Shown here piece by piece: positions 6,245-14,111 of a stretch of DNA of 18,765 bases (position 1 is the stretch's first letter; the number at the start of each line of letters is the position of its first letter). The notes beneath the pieces are model-generated. The model made no database searches. It saw only the letters and a program-made list of their open reading frames with translations, and was not told where the DNA came from. Made by a program: the position numbers and the translations under genes. The stretch comes from SHLJ01 sp041618535 (GTDB lineage Bacteria > Bacteroidota > Bacteroidia > Flavobacteriales > Flavobacteriaceae), in contig JBFKFP010000045.1 in assembly GCA_041618535.1 (NCBI GenBank), forward strand, positions 1-18,765, written 5' to 3'.

Positions 6245-7441
6245 ATGCCAGGATTTGAATTATTTGGAGAGTTGGAAAGAGAGCAGGTCAATGACGTCCT
6301 TGATTCCGGGGTCCTCATGCGATATGGTTTTGACGGCATGCGAAATGGTCATTGGAAGGCCAGGGAGCTTGAAAGGGAATTTTCTGAAAGGTTAGGAGTA
6401 AAACATACCCAGTTGGTCTCTTCGGGTACGGCAGCAGTTACTGTTGCGTTGGCATGTGCCGGAGTTGGAGACGGAGATGAGGTCATAATGCCGACCTTTA
6501 CTTTTGTTGCGAGTTTTGAAGCTATCATGATGACCGGGGCAACCCCGGTTCTGGTTGATGTTGACGATACACTTACGTTAGATCCCGCAGCCGTCGAGAA
6601 GGCACTGACGAAGAAAACAAAGGCCGTTATGCCAGTGCATATGTGCGGCAGTATGGCCGACCTCGATGCACTGAAGGCGATCTGCAAAAAAAATGGTTTG
6701 TTCCTAATTGAAGATGCCTGTCAGGCCATAGGAGGGACCTATAATCAAAAGGCTCTTGGTACAATTGGTGATCTTGGTTGTTTTTCATTCGATTACGTGA
6801 AGACCATCACCTGTGGGGAGGGTGGTGCCGTTGTTACAAATCAGGACGAATTTTACAGACGGGCCGACCATTTTTCAGATCATGGCCATGACCATATCGG
6901 GAACGACAGGGGGGCAGAGGGCCACCCTTTCCTGGGATATAATTTCAGGATCTCAGAACTAAATGCTGCTGTAGGCCTTGCCCAATTGAGGAGAATGGAT
7001 GAATTCCTTTCTATTCAAAAAAGAAATTATTCATATTTACGAAATGCTATCAGGGACATTCCCGGTATCGATTTCAGAAGGGTTCCTGAAGGTGGTGAAG
7101 AGAGCTATGCATTCCTGAATTTCTTCCTTCCCGACAGGGAAACGACCCTTAAAGCCGCAACTGCCTTAAAAGAGGCGGGAATTGATGGCTGTTTTTATTG
7201 GTTCGATAACAACTGGCATTACAGTAGAAAATGGGAGCATGTAATTGAGCAGGATTCCCTATACCCGCTTTCTGACCGGCTTAAGGCCGGGTTAGAAAAT
7301 CTCAAAGGTAAATCATATCCCCGGTCTGATGAATTTATAGGACGCAACATCTCCTGTCTTATCAAGCTTTCATGGACAGATAAGGAGCTTCAGGATCGCT
7401 CTGAAAAGATGGTAAAAGTTTTAAATGAAGTTTTGAGCTAG
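6245..7441 (+). CDS. DegT/DnrJ/EryC1/StrS-family PLP aminotransferase, KdnA-like
   Basis: 398 residues, a full-length fold type I sugar aminotransferase. Visible: the cofactor-phosphate loop SSGTAA (59-64), EDACQAIGG (156-164) with Asp157 for the pyridine nitrogen, and FDYVKTITCGEGG with the Schiff-base Lys186. The start PGFELFG, the MRYGFDGMRN segment, the SDHGHDHIG motif (211-219) and the CFYWFDNNWHY segment resemble what I remember of KdnA, the 8-amino-3,8-dideoxy-manno-octulosonate transaminase that makes the amino-Kdo of some lipopolysaccharides. I hold the family with high confidence and the KdnA assignment with moderate confidence. Its usual oxidase partner KdnB is not in the window. 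The ATG at 6245 matches the family N-terminus. The upstream region is filled by heptamer repeats. The stop codon overlaps that of the convergent ribB-like gene by 4 nt (CTAG). Confidence 0.88.
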   Translation: MPGFELFGELEREQVNDVLDSGVLMRYGFDGMRNGHWKARELEREFSERLGVKHTQLVSSGTAAVTVALACAGVGDGDEVIMPTFTFVASFEAIMMTGATPVLVDVDDTLTLDPAAVEKALTKKTKAVMPVHMCGSMADLDALKAICKKNGLFLIEDACQAIGGTYNQKALGTIGDLGCFSFDYVKTITCGEGGAVVTNQDEFYRRADHFSDHGHDHIGNDRGAEGHPFLGYNFRISELNAAVGLAQLRRMDEFLSIQKRNYSYLRNAIRDIPGIDFRRVPEGGEESYAFLNFFLPDRETTLKAATALKEAGIDGCFYWFDNNWHYSRKWEHVIEQDSLYPLSDRLKAGLENLKGKSYPRSDEFIGRNISCLIKLSWTDKELQDRSEKMVKVLNEVLS

Positions 7442-8595
7442 TACTTGACGTATTCCACTATTTCAAGTCCATAACCTATCATTCCCACACGTTTAGTCCG
7501 TTCGCTATTTGAAATAAGCCTGAGCTTATGAATGTTCAGGTCATGCAGTATTTGGGCGCCTATCCCGAAATCCCTGGCATCCATTTCAATCCGTGGTGCT
7601 TTTATCACTTTGCCAGGAACCTGATCAGCCTTCAGTTGATCCATGCGGTTTAAAAGGTTCATGGCCTGGGCTTGTTGGTTGATAAAGATAATGGCACCTT
7701 TTCCGGCCTCGTTAACCACCTGGAACATATCATCCAGCTTTTTTTCAGCATTGTTAGTTAATGTTCCGAGTATATCATTATTAACCAGGGTTGCATTTAC
7801 CCTGGTAAGCACGGGTTCATCGTGCATCCAGTCACCCTTGGTCAGGGCGATATGAACCTGGCCGTTCGTGGTTTGCTCATAGGCTCTCAGCCTGTATGGG
7901 CCAAAGCGGGTTTCTATCTGGAAATCTTCGCGTTTCTCGATAAGGGAGTCATGTTCCATCCTGTAAGCTACCAGATCCTCTATGGAAATGATCTTCAGGT
8001 CGAATTTCCTTGCTACCTTGGTTAATTGAGGCAATCTGGCCATGGTACCATCTTCGTTCAGGATCTCAACAAGAATTCCGGCTGGTTCCATACCAGCAAG
8101 CCTTGCCAGGTCAACGGCAGCTTCAGTATGCCCTGTTCTTCTCAGAACTCCGCCATTCATTGCCTTCAACGGAAAGATATGGCCGGGCCGTCCAAGGTCC
8201 TGGGGTTTGGTGTCCGGATCAACAAGAGCTTTAATCGTTTTTGCCCGGTCATAAACAGAAATGCCTGTAGTGCAGCCATGGCCTATAAGATCAACGGAAA
8301 CGGTGAATTGAGTATGATGCAGGACTGTATTGTTCTTAACCATCATGGTCAGGTCCAGATCTTCACATCTTTCTTCTGTAAGAGGAGCACAGATAAGTCC
8401 ACGCCCATGCTGGGCCATAAAATTGATCATTTCCGGGGTGACCATTTCAGCAGCTGCGATGAAATCGCCTTCGTTCTCCCGATTTTCATCATCCACAACA
8501 ATCACCACTTTGCCTTTTCGGATATCCTGAATCGCTTCCTCTATGGCATTGAGTTCGATCTTTGAAGAATTGGTCACAGTATTCGTTTCTTTCAT
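7438..8595 (-). CDS. ribB: 3,4-dihydroxy-2-butanone-4-phosphate synthase with degenerate GTP cyclohydrolase II domain
   Basis: 385 residues with the domain order of RibBA. Residues about 14-215 are RibB, which converts ribulose 5-phosphate to dihydroxybutanone phosphate for riboflavin synthesis. It has the acidic metal motif DDENRENEGD (35-44), HHTQFTVSVD (93-102), and GHTEAAVDLA (155-164), so it looks active. Residues about 226-385 align with GTP cyclohydrolase II, but where active enzymes have RVHSECLTGD-x-FGS-x-RCDC this protein has RVNATLVNNDILGTLTNNA (265-283). All three zinc Cys are gone; the domain has no Cys at all. The EGRGIGL loop is also missing, while RDFGIGAQIL (341-350) and GYGLEIVE (374-381) remain. 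The domain is therefore probably non-catalytic, comparable to reported RibBX proteins, and GTP cyclohydrolase II must be encoded elsewhere. It lies 40 nt after the lptF-like gene, with a -7 box in that gap. No FMN riboswitch is seen. Confidence 0.93.
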   Translation of the reverse strand: MKETNTVTNSSKIELNAIEEAIQDIRKGKVVIVVDDENRENEGDFIAAAEMVTPEMINFMAQHGRGLICAPLTEERCEDLDLTMMVKNNTVLHHTQFTVSVDLIGHGCTTGISVYDRAKTIKALVDPDTKPQDLGRPGHIFPLKAMNGGVLRRTGHTEAAVDLARLAGMEPAGILVEILNEDGTMARLPQLTKVARKFDLKIISIEDLVAYRMEHDSLIEKREDFQIETRFGPYRLRAYEQTTNGQVHIALTKGDWMHDEPVLTRVNATLVNNDILGTLTNNAEKKLDDMFQVVNEAGKGAIIFINQQAQAMNLLNRMDQLKADQVPGKVIKAPRIEMDARDFGIGAQILHDLNIHKLRLISNSERTKRVGMIGYGLEIVEYVKY

Positions 8596-8615
8596 CTTTT
8601 CAAAAATTCCACGCG

Positions 8616-8623
8616 CAAAGATA
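8616..8623 (-). promoter_or_regulatory. Candidate -7 box for ribB
   Basis: On the minus strand TATCTTTG matches TAnnTTTG exactly, 20 nt before the start codon and just after the stop of the upstream gene. No TTG lies at the usual distance (the region is the end of the lptF-like gene). It suggests ribB can be transcribed independently of the envelope operon. Confidence 0.4.
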
Positions 8624-8635
8624 CAATTTTAGATA

Positions 8636-10621
8636 CTATCTGATCTGACGCAGATCGTCCTTCAATCTTCTCTTAAAAATAGTGTGATATATAAAATAAA
8701 GGGGAATCCCCAGTAAAACGGCAAATACGATGTTGGAATTACGGTTTGCCCCCAGGATCTTGTAGAAATTTGCTTGCTGACTGAAGGCTTTAAAGAGCGC
8801 GGTAAGAAACAGGATGACACCAAGCACACCTATCCCCAGTAGAATCTTCCCCAGAACCGGGTATCCATTGTTATTTAAAACCGCCCCTCCAATTCCGAGG
8901 GTGATATAAACCCAGTAAAGGAGTAATGCGATACGGGAGTTGTCGTCGAATTGTTTCTTATACCTGAGTGCAGTTTCATAATTTTCATTGAAAAGATTAC
9001 CACCAAACCTGAGTTCATCCTCACTTACCCCTCTATCTCTCATTATGGCCAGGCTCGTATTTCGAAAAGAAACCGGCATTTCATACTGCCTGTAATTCTT
9101 GATCAGATCGATTAGCTTTTCATCCGAATAACTGACCAGGTTAGCATACTGCGGACTGGAAGGGTCCAGCAGTGTTTGGTCCATATCCTTCTCGTCTGCT
9201 GTGATTTTCAGCAATCGCTTCAAAGGAACCAGGACGCCATCAAGGTTGATCAAGGTCCGGTCTTTGGTAGCCCTGTTCGTCAGGTAGATACTCAATGGGA
9301 GCATTATGAGGGTGGACATCCAGGTTGCGAGAACCGGGCTCATACTGCTGTCCTCTGCACTGTTCTTCGAGAAAATACCGATAAAATGATAGGTGAGGAA
9401 TAGAATGATGGCGATAACAATAGGCAGGCCGAAACCTCCCTTGCGAATCAAAGCGCCCAGAGGGGCACCTACAAAAAACAGAATGATGCATGAAATTCCC
9501 AGGGCGAATTTTTCATAATAGGAGATGATATGCTTGTTCACATTCTTCTCCTTGGCGAAAAAGGTCTTTTTCTTTGAGGAGAGAATGGCATTGGTACTAT
9601 TAACCGTATTAAGTGCGGCATCAATGATCTGGACATTCTTTCTCTGATCGAAGAGTTCGAAGATCGACTCCCCTTCAAATTCCTTTTCCGGTTTTCTCGG
9701 TTCTATATTCTTTTCCAGGCTGGGCGCGGTACTCCTGTTGAACATATTCACGGCCAGTTCCTCCATATCGTTCTTTCTATCCACCTTCAAAGTGTCTATA
9801 GTAAAGCTTAGCTCCTCTGCGGTCAACATATTATAGCGCGTGCTGGTCTGGCGGTCGTCAAGATCAACGTCGTTGAGCTTGGAAAGGTCCACATTCAGAA
9901 TATACTTCTCAAATGAACTCTTTACATGAGGTTTTTTTCGCCGTTCAGCAAGTTCGTTTGGTTGAAGGGCGTCATAGTAGTTCCCGTCAAAAAGCACCAG
10001 TTGCAGAACGTCCTCATCTTCGGCATTGGCCAATTCCCCGGTATTTGCCTTGATGACAGTGAAATTGCCGAGCCGCCTGGGTTTCTTTTGGTGGATAACA
10101 ACATCTGTGAGATATTGGCCCCTGTCTCCGCTCTTATCCTCAACCTTGATATTGATATCGCCTATTTGGGTAAATTGTCCCTCCGCTATAACCATCGCAG
10201 GTTTTACCTTAGCCAGGTTCCGCCTCAGGTTAAAGAAGTTGAATTCCGCCCAGGGCATCACATTATTGGCGAAAAAATAAGTGGTAATGGCGAGCAGGCT
10301 GATGAAGATTGCCAGGCTGCGCATGGCGCGCTGCAGGGAAATGCCGGTCGATTTCATGGCCGCAAACTCATAATTCTCGGCAAAACTCCCGAAGACCATG
10401 ATTGAGGCAAGTAAAACGGTAAGTGGCAGGACCAGCACCACCAACCTTGGCGATACATAGAGCAAGAACTTGAAGACCACGTCAATCTCGAGGTCTTTTC
10501 CGGCCAACTCCGCTATATAAAGCCAGATACTCTGCAAAACAAAAATCAGCATGAGTATGACAAACACGCTGAAAAAAGTCTTGAGAAAGGAGGTCAGTAT
10601 GTATCTATCGAGAATCTTCAC
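8636..10621 (-). CDS. LptF/LptG-family (YjgP/YjgQ) lipopolysaccharide export permease, long form
   Basis: 661 residues; proteobacterial LptF and LptG have about 360. The core matches the family: three N-terminal helices (about 13-35, 50-78, 102-120), with the SFAENYEFAAMKSTGIS coupling-helix region (79-95) that contacts the ATPase LptB, a long periplasmic domain (about 125-365), then three helices (373-391, 399-417, 430-447) with GAPLGALIRKGGFG. A C-terminal extension (about 450-661) carries a charged soluble part and probably three more helices (565-582, 591-610, 630-648). The protein should extract LPS from the inner membrane as part of LptB2FG; which of F or G cannot be decided. The start is GTG at 10621: the encoded MKILDRYIL is the normal family start, and the ATG overlapping the lolA stop is out of frame and soon stops. 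It follows lolA by 6 nt. Confidence 0.93.
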   Translation of the reverse strand: MKILDRYILTSFLKTFFSVFVILMLIFVLQSIWLYIAELAGKDLEIDVVFKFLLYVSPRLVVLVLPLTVLLASIMVFGSFAENYEFAAMKSTGISLQRAMRSLAIFISLLAITTYFFANNVMPWAEFNFFNLRRNLAKVKPAMVIAEGQFTQIGDINIKVEDKSGDRGQYLTDVVIHQKKPRRLGNFTVIKANTGELANAEDEDVLQLVLFDGNYYDALQPNELAERRKKPHVKSSFEKYILNVDLSKLNDVDLDDRQTSTRYNMLTAEELSFTIDTLKVDRKNDMEELAVNMFNRSTAPSLEKNIEPRKPEKEFEGESIFELFDQRKNVQIIDAALNTVNSTNAILSSKKKTFFAKEKNVNKHIISYYEKFALGISCIILFFVGAPLGALIRKGGFGLPIVIAIILFLTYHFIGIFSKNSAEDSSMSPVLATWMSTLIMLPLSIYLTNRATKDRTLINLDGVLVPLKRLLKITADEKDMDQTLLDPSSPQYANLVSYSDEKLIDLIKNYRQYEMPVSFRNTSLAIMRDRGVSEDELRFGGNLFNENYETALRYKKQFDDNSRIALLLYWVYITLGIGGAVLNNNGYPVLGKILLGIGVLGVILFLTALFKAFSQQANFYKILGANRNSNIVFAVLLGIPLYFIYHTIFKRRLKDDLRQIR

Positions 10622-10627
10622 CCGCCA

Positions 10628-11275
10628 TTAGTCGATTCGATTTATGAAATAATCGCTGTATTTGGATTCATCAAATGTAAACAAGGTTTTTGACAGCGGC
10701 TCATTCGTTTTAAAAGAATTAACAGTGAGCGTGGTTCTGGTGTTATTGCTTCCTATTTCTATGAGATTATATATATGCTTGGTATTGATATCGATACCCA
10801 AAAGCACATGTTTTATTTCCGAATTGGAATCTATCGGGATTAATTTGACATATTGAATCTTTCTTCCCTGAACATTCTGCAAAATATCCATCCCATAGGT
10901 GTAACCTGATTCATAGAAGGACAACATCATACTCGGGGTGATGGTGTTCTCTTCTTCTGTATTATTTGAAGAAATGGTCACCTCTTCATCTTCAGGGCTG
11001 ATTGTGTAAAGGGTTTTCCCGTCATAAATACGGGTAATCCCCAGGATGTTAAGGACATATTTATCGCCTTCCATCACTACATCGCCACGGGTTTCCTGCC
11101 TTATATTCTCCTCTGAATTATCGAGGACATAACGGAAATCGATGGAGATGTTATCATAGCTCTTCACTTTGGCGGAAACTTCATTCATGAGGGTTTTCGC
11201 CTCTTCAGAGGTATTTTGGGCGCTGGTGGTCGCAATAAATCCTATACTCAGCAATATGGTCAAAAAAGTTCTCAT
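10628..11275 (-). CDS. lolA: LolA-like outer-membrane lipoprotein carrier
   Basis: 215 residues: a signal peptide (1-19, ending TTSA), then a single LolA/LolB-type half-barrel domain. Visible landmarks are the amphipathic helix EEAKTLMNEVSAKVKSYDNI, then strands SIDFRYVL, TRGDVVMEGDKYVLNI and IYDGKTLYTISPEDEEVTI, and the late FDESKYSDYFINRID end. LolA carries lipoproteins through the periplasm from the LolCDE transporter to the outer membrane. The assignment rests on fold-like pattern and context, because family members are poorly conserved. The gene is 13 nt after ftsK and 6 nt before the lptF/G-type gene, clearly co-transcribed, which puts lipoprotein and LPS transport in one unit with a division-linked translocase. 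Confidence 0.88.
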   Translation of the reverse strand: MRTFLTILLSIGFIATTSAQNTSEEAKTLMNEVSAKVKSYDNISIDFRYVLDNSEENIRQETRGDVVMEGDKYVLNILGITRIYDGKTLYTISPEDEEVTISSNNTEEENTITPSMMLSFYESGYTYGMDILQNVQGRKIQYVKLIPIDSNSEIKHVLLGIDINTKHIYNLIEIGSNNTRTTLTVNSFKTNEPLSKTLFTFDESKYSDYFINRID

Positions 11276-11288
11276 TTTATTTCTTTTT

Positions 11289-13679
11289 TTATCCGAGGCG
11301 TTCCTCTTCTAATAATTGGTTAAGGGCAGCCAGATCAGGAATCAATACCTGCCGGGCCTTGCTGCCTTCAAATGGTCCGACTATTCCGGCAGCTTCAAGC
11401 TGGTCTATCAGCCTTCCTGCCCTGTTATATCCCAGTTTAAGTTTTCGCTGCAACAACGAGGCTGAACCTTGCTGGGCTGTAACTATTACCTCTGCGGCAT
11501 CCCTGAACAAGGCATCCCTGTCCTCGATATCTATATCAAGACCTGTGCCACTTTCATCACCCACGTATTCAGGCAGGATGTGTGCACTGGCATATGCTTT
11601 TTGAGAACCGATAAAGTCGGTGATCACTTCCACTTCTGGCGTATCGACGAATGCACATTGTAATCGGATCACATCATTCCCCTGTGTGTACAGCATATCG
11701 CCGCGTCCAATTAACTGATCGGCCCCTGAACCGTCAAGAATTGTACGTGAATCGATTTTGGAAGTAACCCTGAATGCTATCCTTGCAGGGAAGTTTGCTT
11801 TAATGATACCTGTAATTACATTCACCGATGGCCTCTGGGTTGCGATGATCAGGTGTATGCCGACGGCACGGGCTAATTGTGCAAGTCGTGCTATAGGTGT
11901 TTCGATCTCCTTACCGGCTGTCATAATAAGGTCGGCAAATTCGTCAACGACCAATACTATATAAGGCATGAATTCATGCCCTTCGTTCGGATTTAATTTC
12001 CTGGCCTTGAATTTTTCATTGTACTCTGCGATATTCCTGCACATGGCATTTTTAAGGAGTTCGTAGCGGTTATCCATCTCTATGCAGAGCGAATTCAGCG
12101 TCTGCACTACCTTGGTGGTATCAGTGATAATAGCTTCTTCCGAATCGGGCAGTTTAGCCAGGTAATGTCGTTCAATCTTGTTATAAAGGGTTAATTCAAC
12201 CTTTTTCGGGTCAACAAGAACAAACTTTACCTCTGCCGGATGTTTTTTATACAGGAGTGATGTCAGGACCGCATTCAATCCCACCGACTTACCCTGGCCT
12301 GTGGCACCTGCCATCAGGAGGTGGGGCATTTTTACGAGGTCGACCACGAAGGTCTCATTGCTGATGGTTTTACCAAGGGCAACCGGCAATTTCATTTCAG
12401 CCTTCTGGAAACGTTCCGAAGCGATCACCGAACGCATGGAGACGACAGTGGCATTCTTGTTTGGCACTTCAATACCTATAGTTCCTTTTCCAGGGATAGG
12501 CGCTATTATCCGGATACCGAGCGCAGAGAGTGACAGGGCGATATCATCCTCCAGGTTTTTGATTTTGGAAATACGGATTCCCGCCTCCGGGACGATCTCA
12601 TACAAGGTGACGGTGGGCCCTATCGTGGCTTTAATACTGGAGATCCCGATGCTGTAATTCCTGAGGGTCTCAACAATGCGGTTCTTGTTTTCCTCCAGCT
12701 CCTCCTGGTTTATGGTAATGCTTTCGGTATTGTATTTTTTCAACAGGTCAAGGGGAGGGAACTGGTATTTGCTGAGCTCCAGCCTAGGATCGAACCGGCC
12801 AAAGTCTTCAACGAGGCGGTCGGCCAGGTTGTCACTTTCCGACTTCTCCTGAAAGATATTTTCCACTTCCATCTGGACATCTTCTTCAACAACCTCCTCA
12901 GATACGGCACTTTTTTTATTTGCCGCATATCCAGTTTTAAGGTCGGAATGATGTGAAATTGTTGGCTCGTCCTCAATTTGATTTACATCCAGGACCTCTT
13001 TAAACGATTCAGCCTCGTTGCTGAGGTCATTATCGATACCGACGGTTAGACCGGGTTCGCCCGGAGTGAACTCTTCCTGAATGGCCTTCTTCTTATTCTT
13101 GAACCAGCTGCCGATAAGTTCTGCCGTTATCTTATACCGGATTGCCAGGTATGTTATCAATCCGAGTACCAGCAAAAGTGATGTTCCTATCTTCCCGATA
13201 TAATCCTGCAGCACCATATTCATTTCGTAACCTACCGCTCCGCCCAGAAGAGGATTTTCGGAGCTGAAGAATCCCAGGAGCACAGAGGTCCATATTGCGA
13301 TAAGGGTGCCCCAGAACCAATGTCTCCAAAGTCTTGACTTTTTGATATTCAGCAAAACATAGAGCCCAGAAATAAAGATCAATCCCGCAAAAATAAAGGA
13401 TGCCAGTCCAAAACCCTTGTAGATAAAAAGGTCACTGATCCAGGCACCTACTTTACTCAACCAGTTTTGAGCCTTGGCCTGTCTTGATGAAAATTCTGAA
13501 AGAATACTTTGGTCGGCCTGGCCGGTAAAAAAGTATGACAAGAAGGCGATAAACAGCAGGACGCCCAAAATAAGCAGCAGGCTTCCGAATATCAGTTTTT
13601 GTTGGTTGGATAGGGTAAGAGAGGGCTTTTTCAATAAAGTCGATTTCTTCGATTTCCCCCTCGATCTCTTCTTCGCCAT
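11289..13679 (-). CDS. ftsK: FtsK/SpoIIIE-family DNA translocase
   Basis: 796 residues, normal for Bacteroidetes FtsK. A basic N-terminus (KKRSRGKSKKS) precedes about four membrane helices (29-51, 88-110, 118-137, 165-181). An acidic low-complexity linker (about 200-295) is short compared with E. coli. Then comes the alpha/beta motor: Walker A GATGQGKS (458-465), VLVDPKKVELTLY (487-499), Walker B IVLVVDE (574-580), and ATQRPSVNVITG (613-624). The C-terminal gamma winged helix (about 722-785, with RKLKLGYNRAGRLIDQLE) reads polar DNA sequences. FtsK hexamers anchored at the septum pump chromosome termini apart and activate XerCD at dif. The ATG at 13679 follows a near-perfect promoter in the 63-nt gap after dgkA. 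lolA follows 13 nt downstream. Confidence 0.97.
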   Translation of the reverse strand: MAKKRSRGKSKKSTLLKKPSLTLSNQQKLIFGSLLLILGVLLFIAFLSYFFTGQADQSILSEFSSRQAKAQNWLSKVGAWISDLFIYKGFGLASFIFAGLIFISGLYVLLNIKKSRLWRHWFWGTLIAIWTSVLLGFFSSENPLLGGAVGYEMNMVLQDYIGKIGTSLLLVLGLITYLAIRYKITAELIGSWFKNKKKAIQEEFTPGEPGLTVGIDNDLSNEAESFKEVLDVNQIEDEPTISHHSDLKTGYAANKKSAVSEEVVEEDVQMEVENIFQEKSESDNLADRLVEDFGRFDPRLELSKYQFPPLDLLKKYNTESITINQEELEENKNRIVETLRNYSIGISSIKATIGPTVTLYEIVPEAGIRISKIKNLEDDIALSLSALGIRIIAPIPGKGTIGIEVPNKNATVVSMRSVIASERFQKAEMKLPVALGKTISNETFVVDLVKMPHLLMAGATGQGKSVGLNAVLTSLLYKKHPAEVKFVLVDPKKVELTLYNKIERHYLAKLPDSEEAIITDTTKVVQTLNSLCIEMDNRYELLKNAMCRNIAEYNEKFKARKLNPNEGHEFMPYIVLVVDEFADLIMTAGKEIETPIARLAQLARAVGIHLIIATQRPSVNVITGIIKANFPARIAFRVTSKIDSRTILDGSGADQLIGRGDMLYTQGNDVIRLQCAFVDTPEVEVITDFIGSQKAYASAHILPEYVGDESGTGLDIDIEDRDALFRDAAEVIVTAQQGSASLLQRKLKLGYNRAGRLIDQLEAAGIVGPFEGSKARQVLIPDLAALNQLLEEERLG

Positions 13680-13698
13680 TAATCCCTTTTAATTTGAA

Positions 13699-13728
13699 CA
13701 AAAATACAAATTACTAACGTTTATCAAA
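13699..13728 (-). promoter_or_regulatory. Promoter of ftsK-lolA-lptF/G
   Basis: On the minus strand TTTG (13728-13725) and TATTTTTG (13706-13699) are 18 nt apart, a full match to the Bacteroidetes consensus. The predicted transcript start near 13692 leaves a leader of roughly 13 nt before the ftsK ATG. Confidence 0.8.
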
Positions 13729-13742
13729 GGCCTGCTAGTATA

Positions 13743-14111
13743 TTAGAAGATCTTTGGCAAATAAATGATTCCACCTGTGATTATAGCTGTTACGGCCATA
13801 ATAAAAACGGCCCCTGCAGAAACATCTTTTATCATGCCGATCCTGGAATTAAATTCCGGCTGAATAAAATCAGACAATCTTTCGATAGCGGTATTCAGGC
13901 CCTCTGCCGTCATAATTCCTCCGACTACTAGGATCTGAATCATCCATTCGGTCCGACTGATATCAAAATAAAAGCCGGCTATGGTCATTACAATGGCAAT
14001 TGCAAACTGTACCTTCAGGCTTGCCTCACTCCTTAAAAGAATGGAAGCACCCCTGAAGGCAATCCTGATACTATTCAGTCTTTTGGTCAGAAAGCTTCCA
14101 AAGCTACTCAT
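13743..14111 (-). CDS. dgkA: Diacylglycerol kinase / undecaprenol kinase family (DgkA)
   Basis: 122 residues, the usual size of this small trimeric membrane kinase. Three membrane helices are visible (about 33-50, 57-75, 97-117). Conserved residues appear in the right places: Glu29 after the first amphipathic helix (SILLRSEAS), the active-site segment AEGLNTAIERLSD with Glu70, Asn73 and Glu77, and KDVSAGAV with Lys95 and Asp96. The family phosphorylates diacylglycerol or undecaprenol at the inner membrane; Gram-positive relatives are undecaprenol kinases, and the substrate here is not decided by sequence. The ATG at 14111 lies inside the end of tpx (8-nt overlap), so the two genes are translationally coupled. 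Confidence 0.92.
   Translation of the reverse strand: MSSFGSFLTKRLNSIRIAFRGASILLRSEASLKVQFAIAIVMTIAGFYFDISRTEWMIQILVVGGIMTAEGLNTAIERLSDFIQPEFNSRIGMIKDVSAGAVFIMAVTAIITGGIIYLPKIF

Noticed and set aside
8026..8565. 179-residue plus-strand frame opposite ribB
   Set aside because: It lies fully within the recognisable ribB-like gene on the other strand and has no family resemblance.
8596..8640. FMN riboswitch before ribB
   Set aside because: Only 40 nt separate ribB from the previous gene, too short for the aptamer, and no conserved FMN-element segments are seen.
9926..10405. 159-residue plus-strand frame opposite the lptF/G-type gene
   Set aside because: It is a shadow of the conserved permease on the other strand, with no start signal or recognisable motif.
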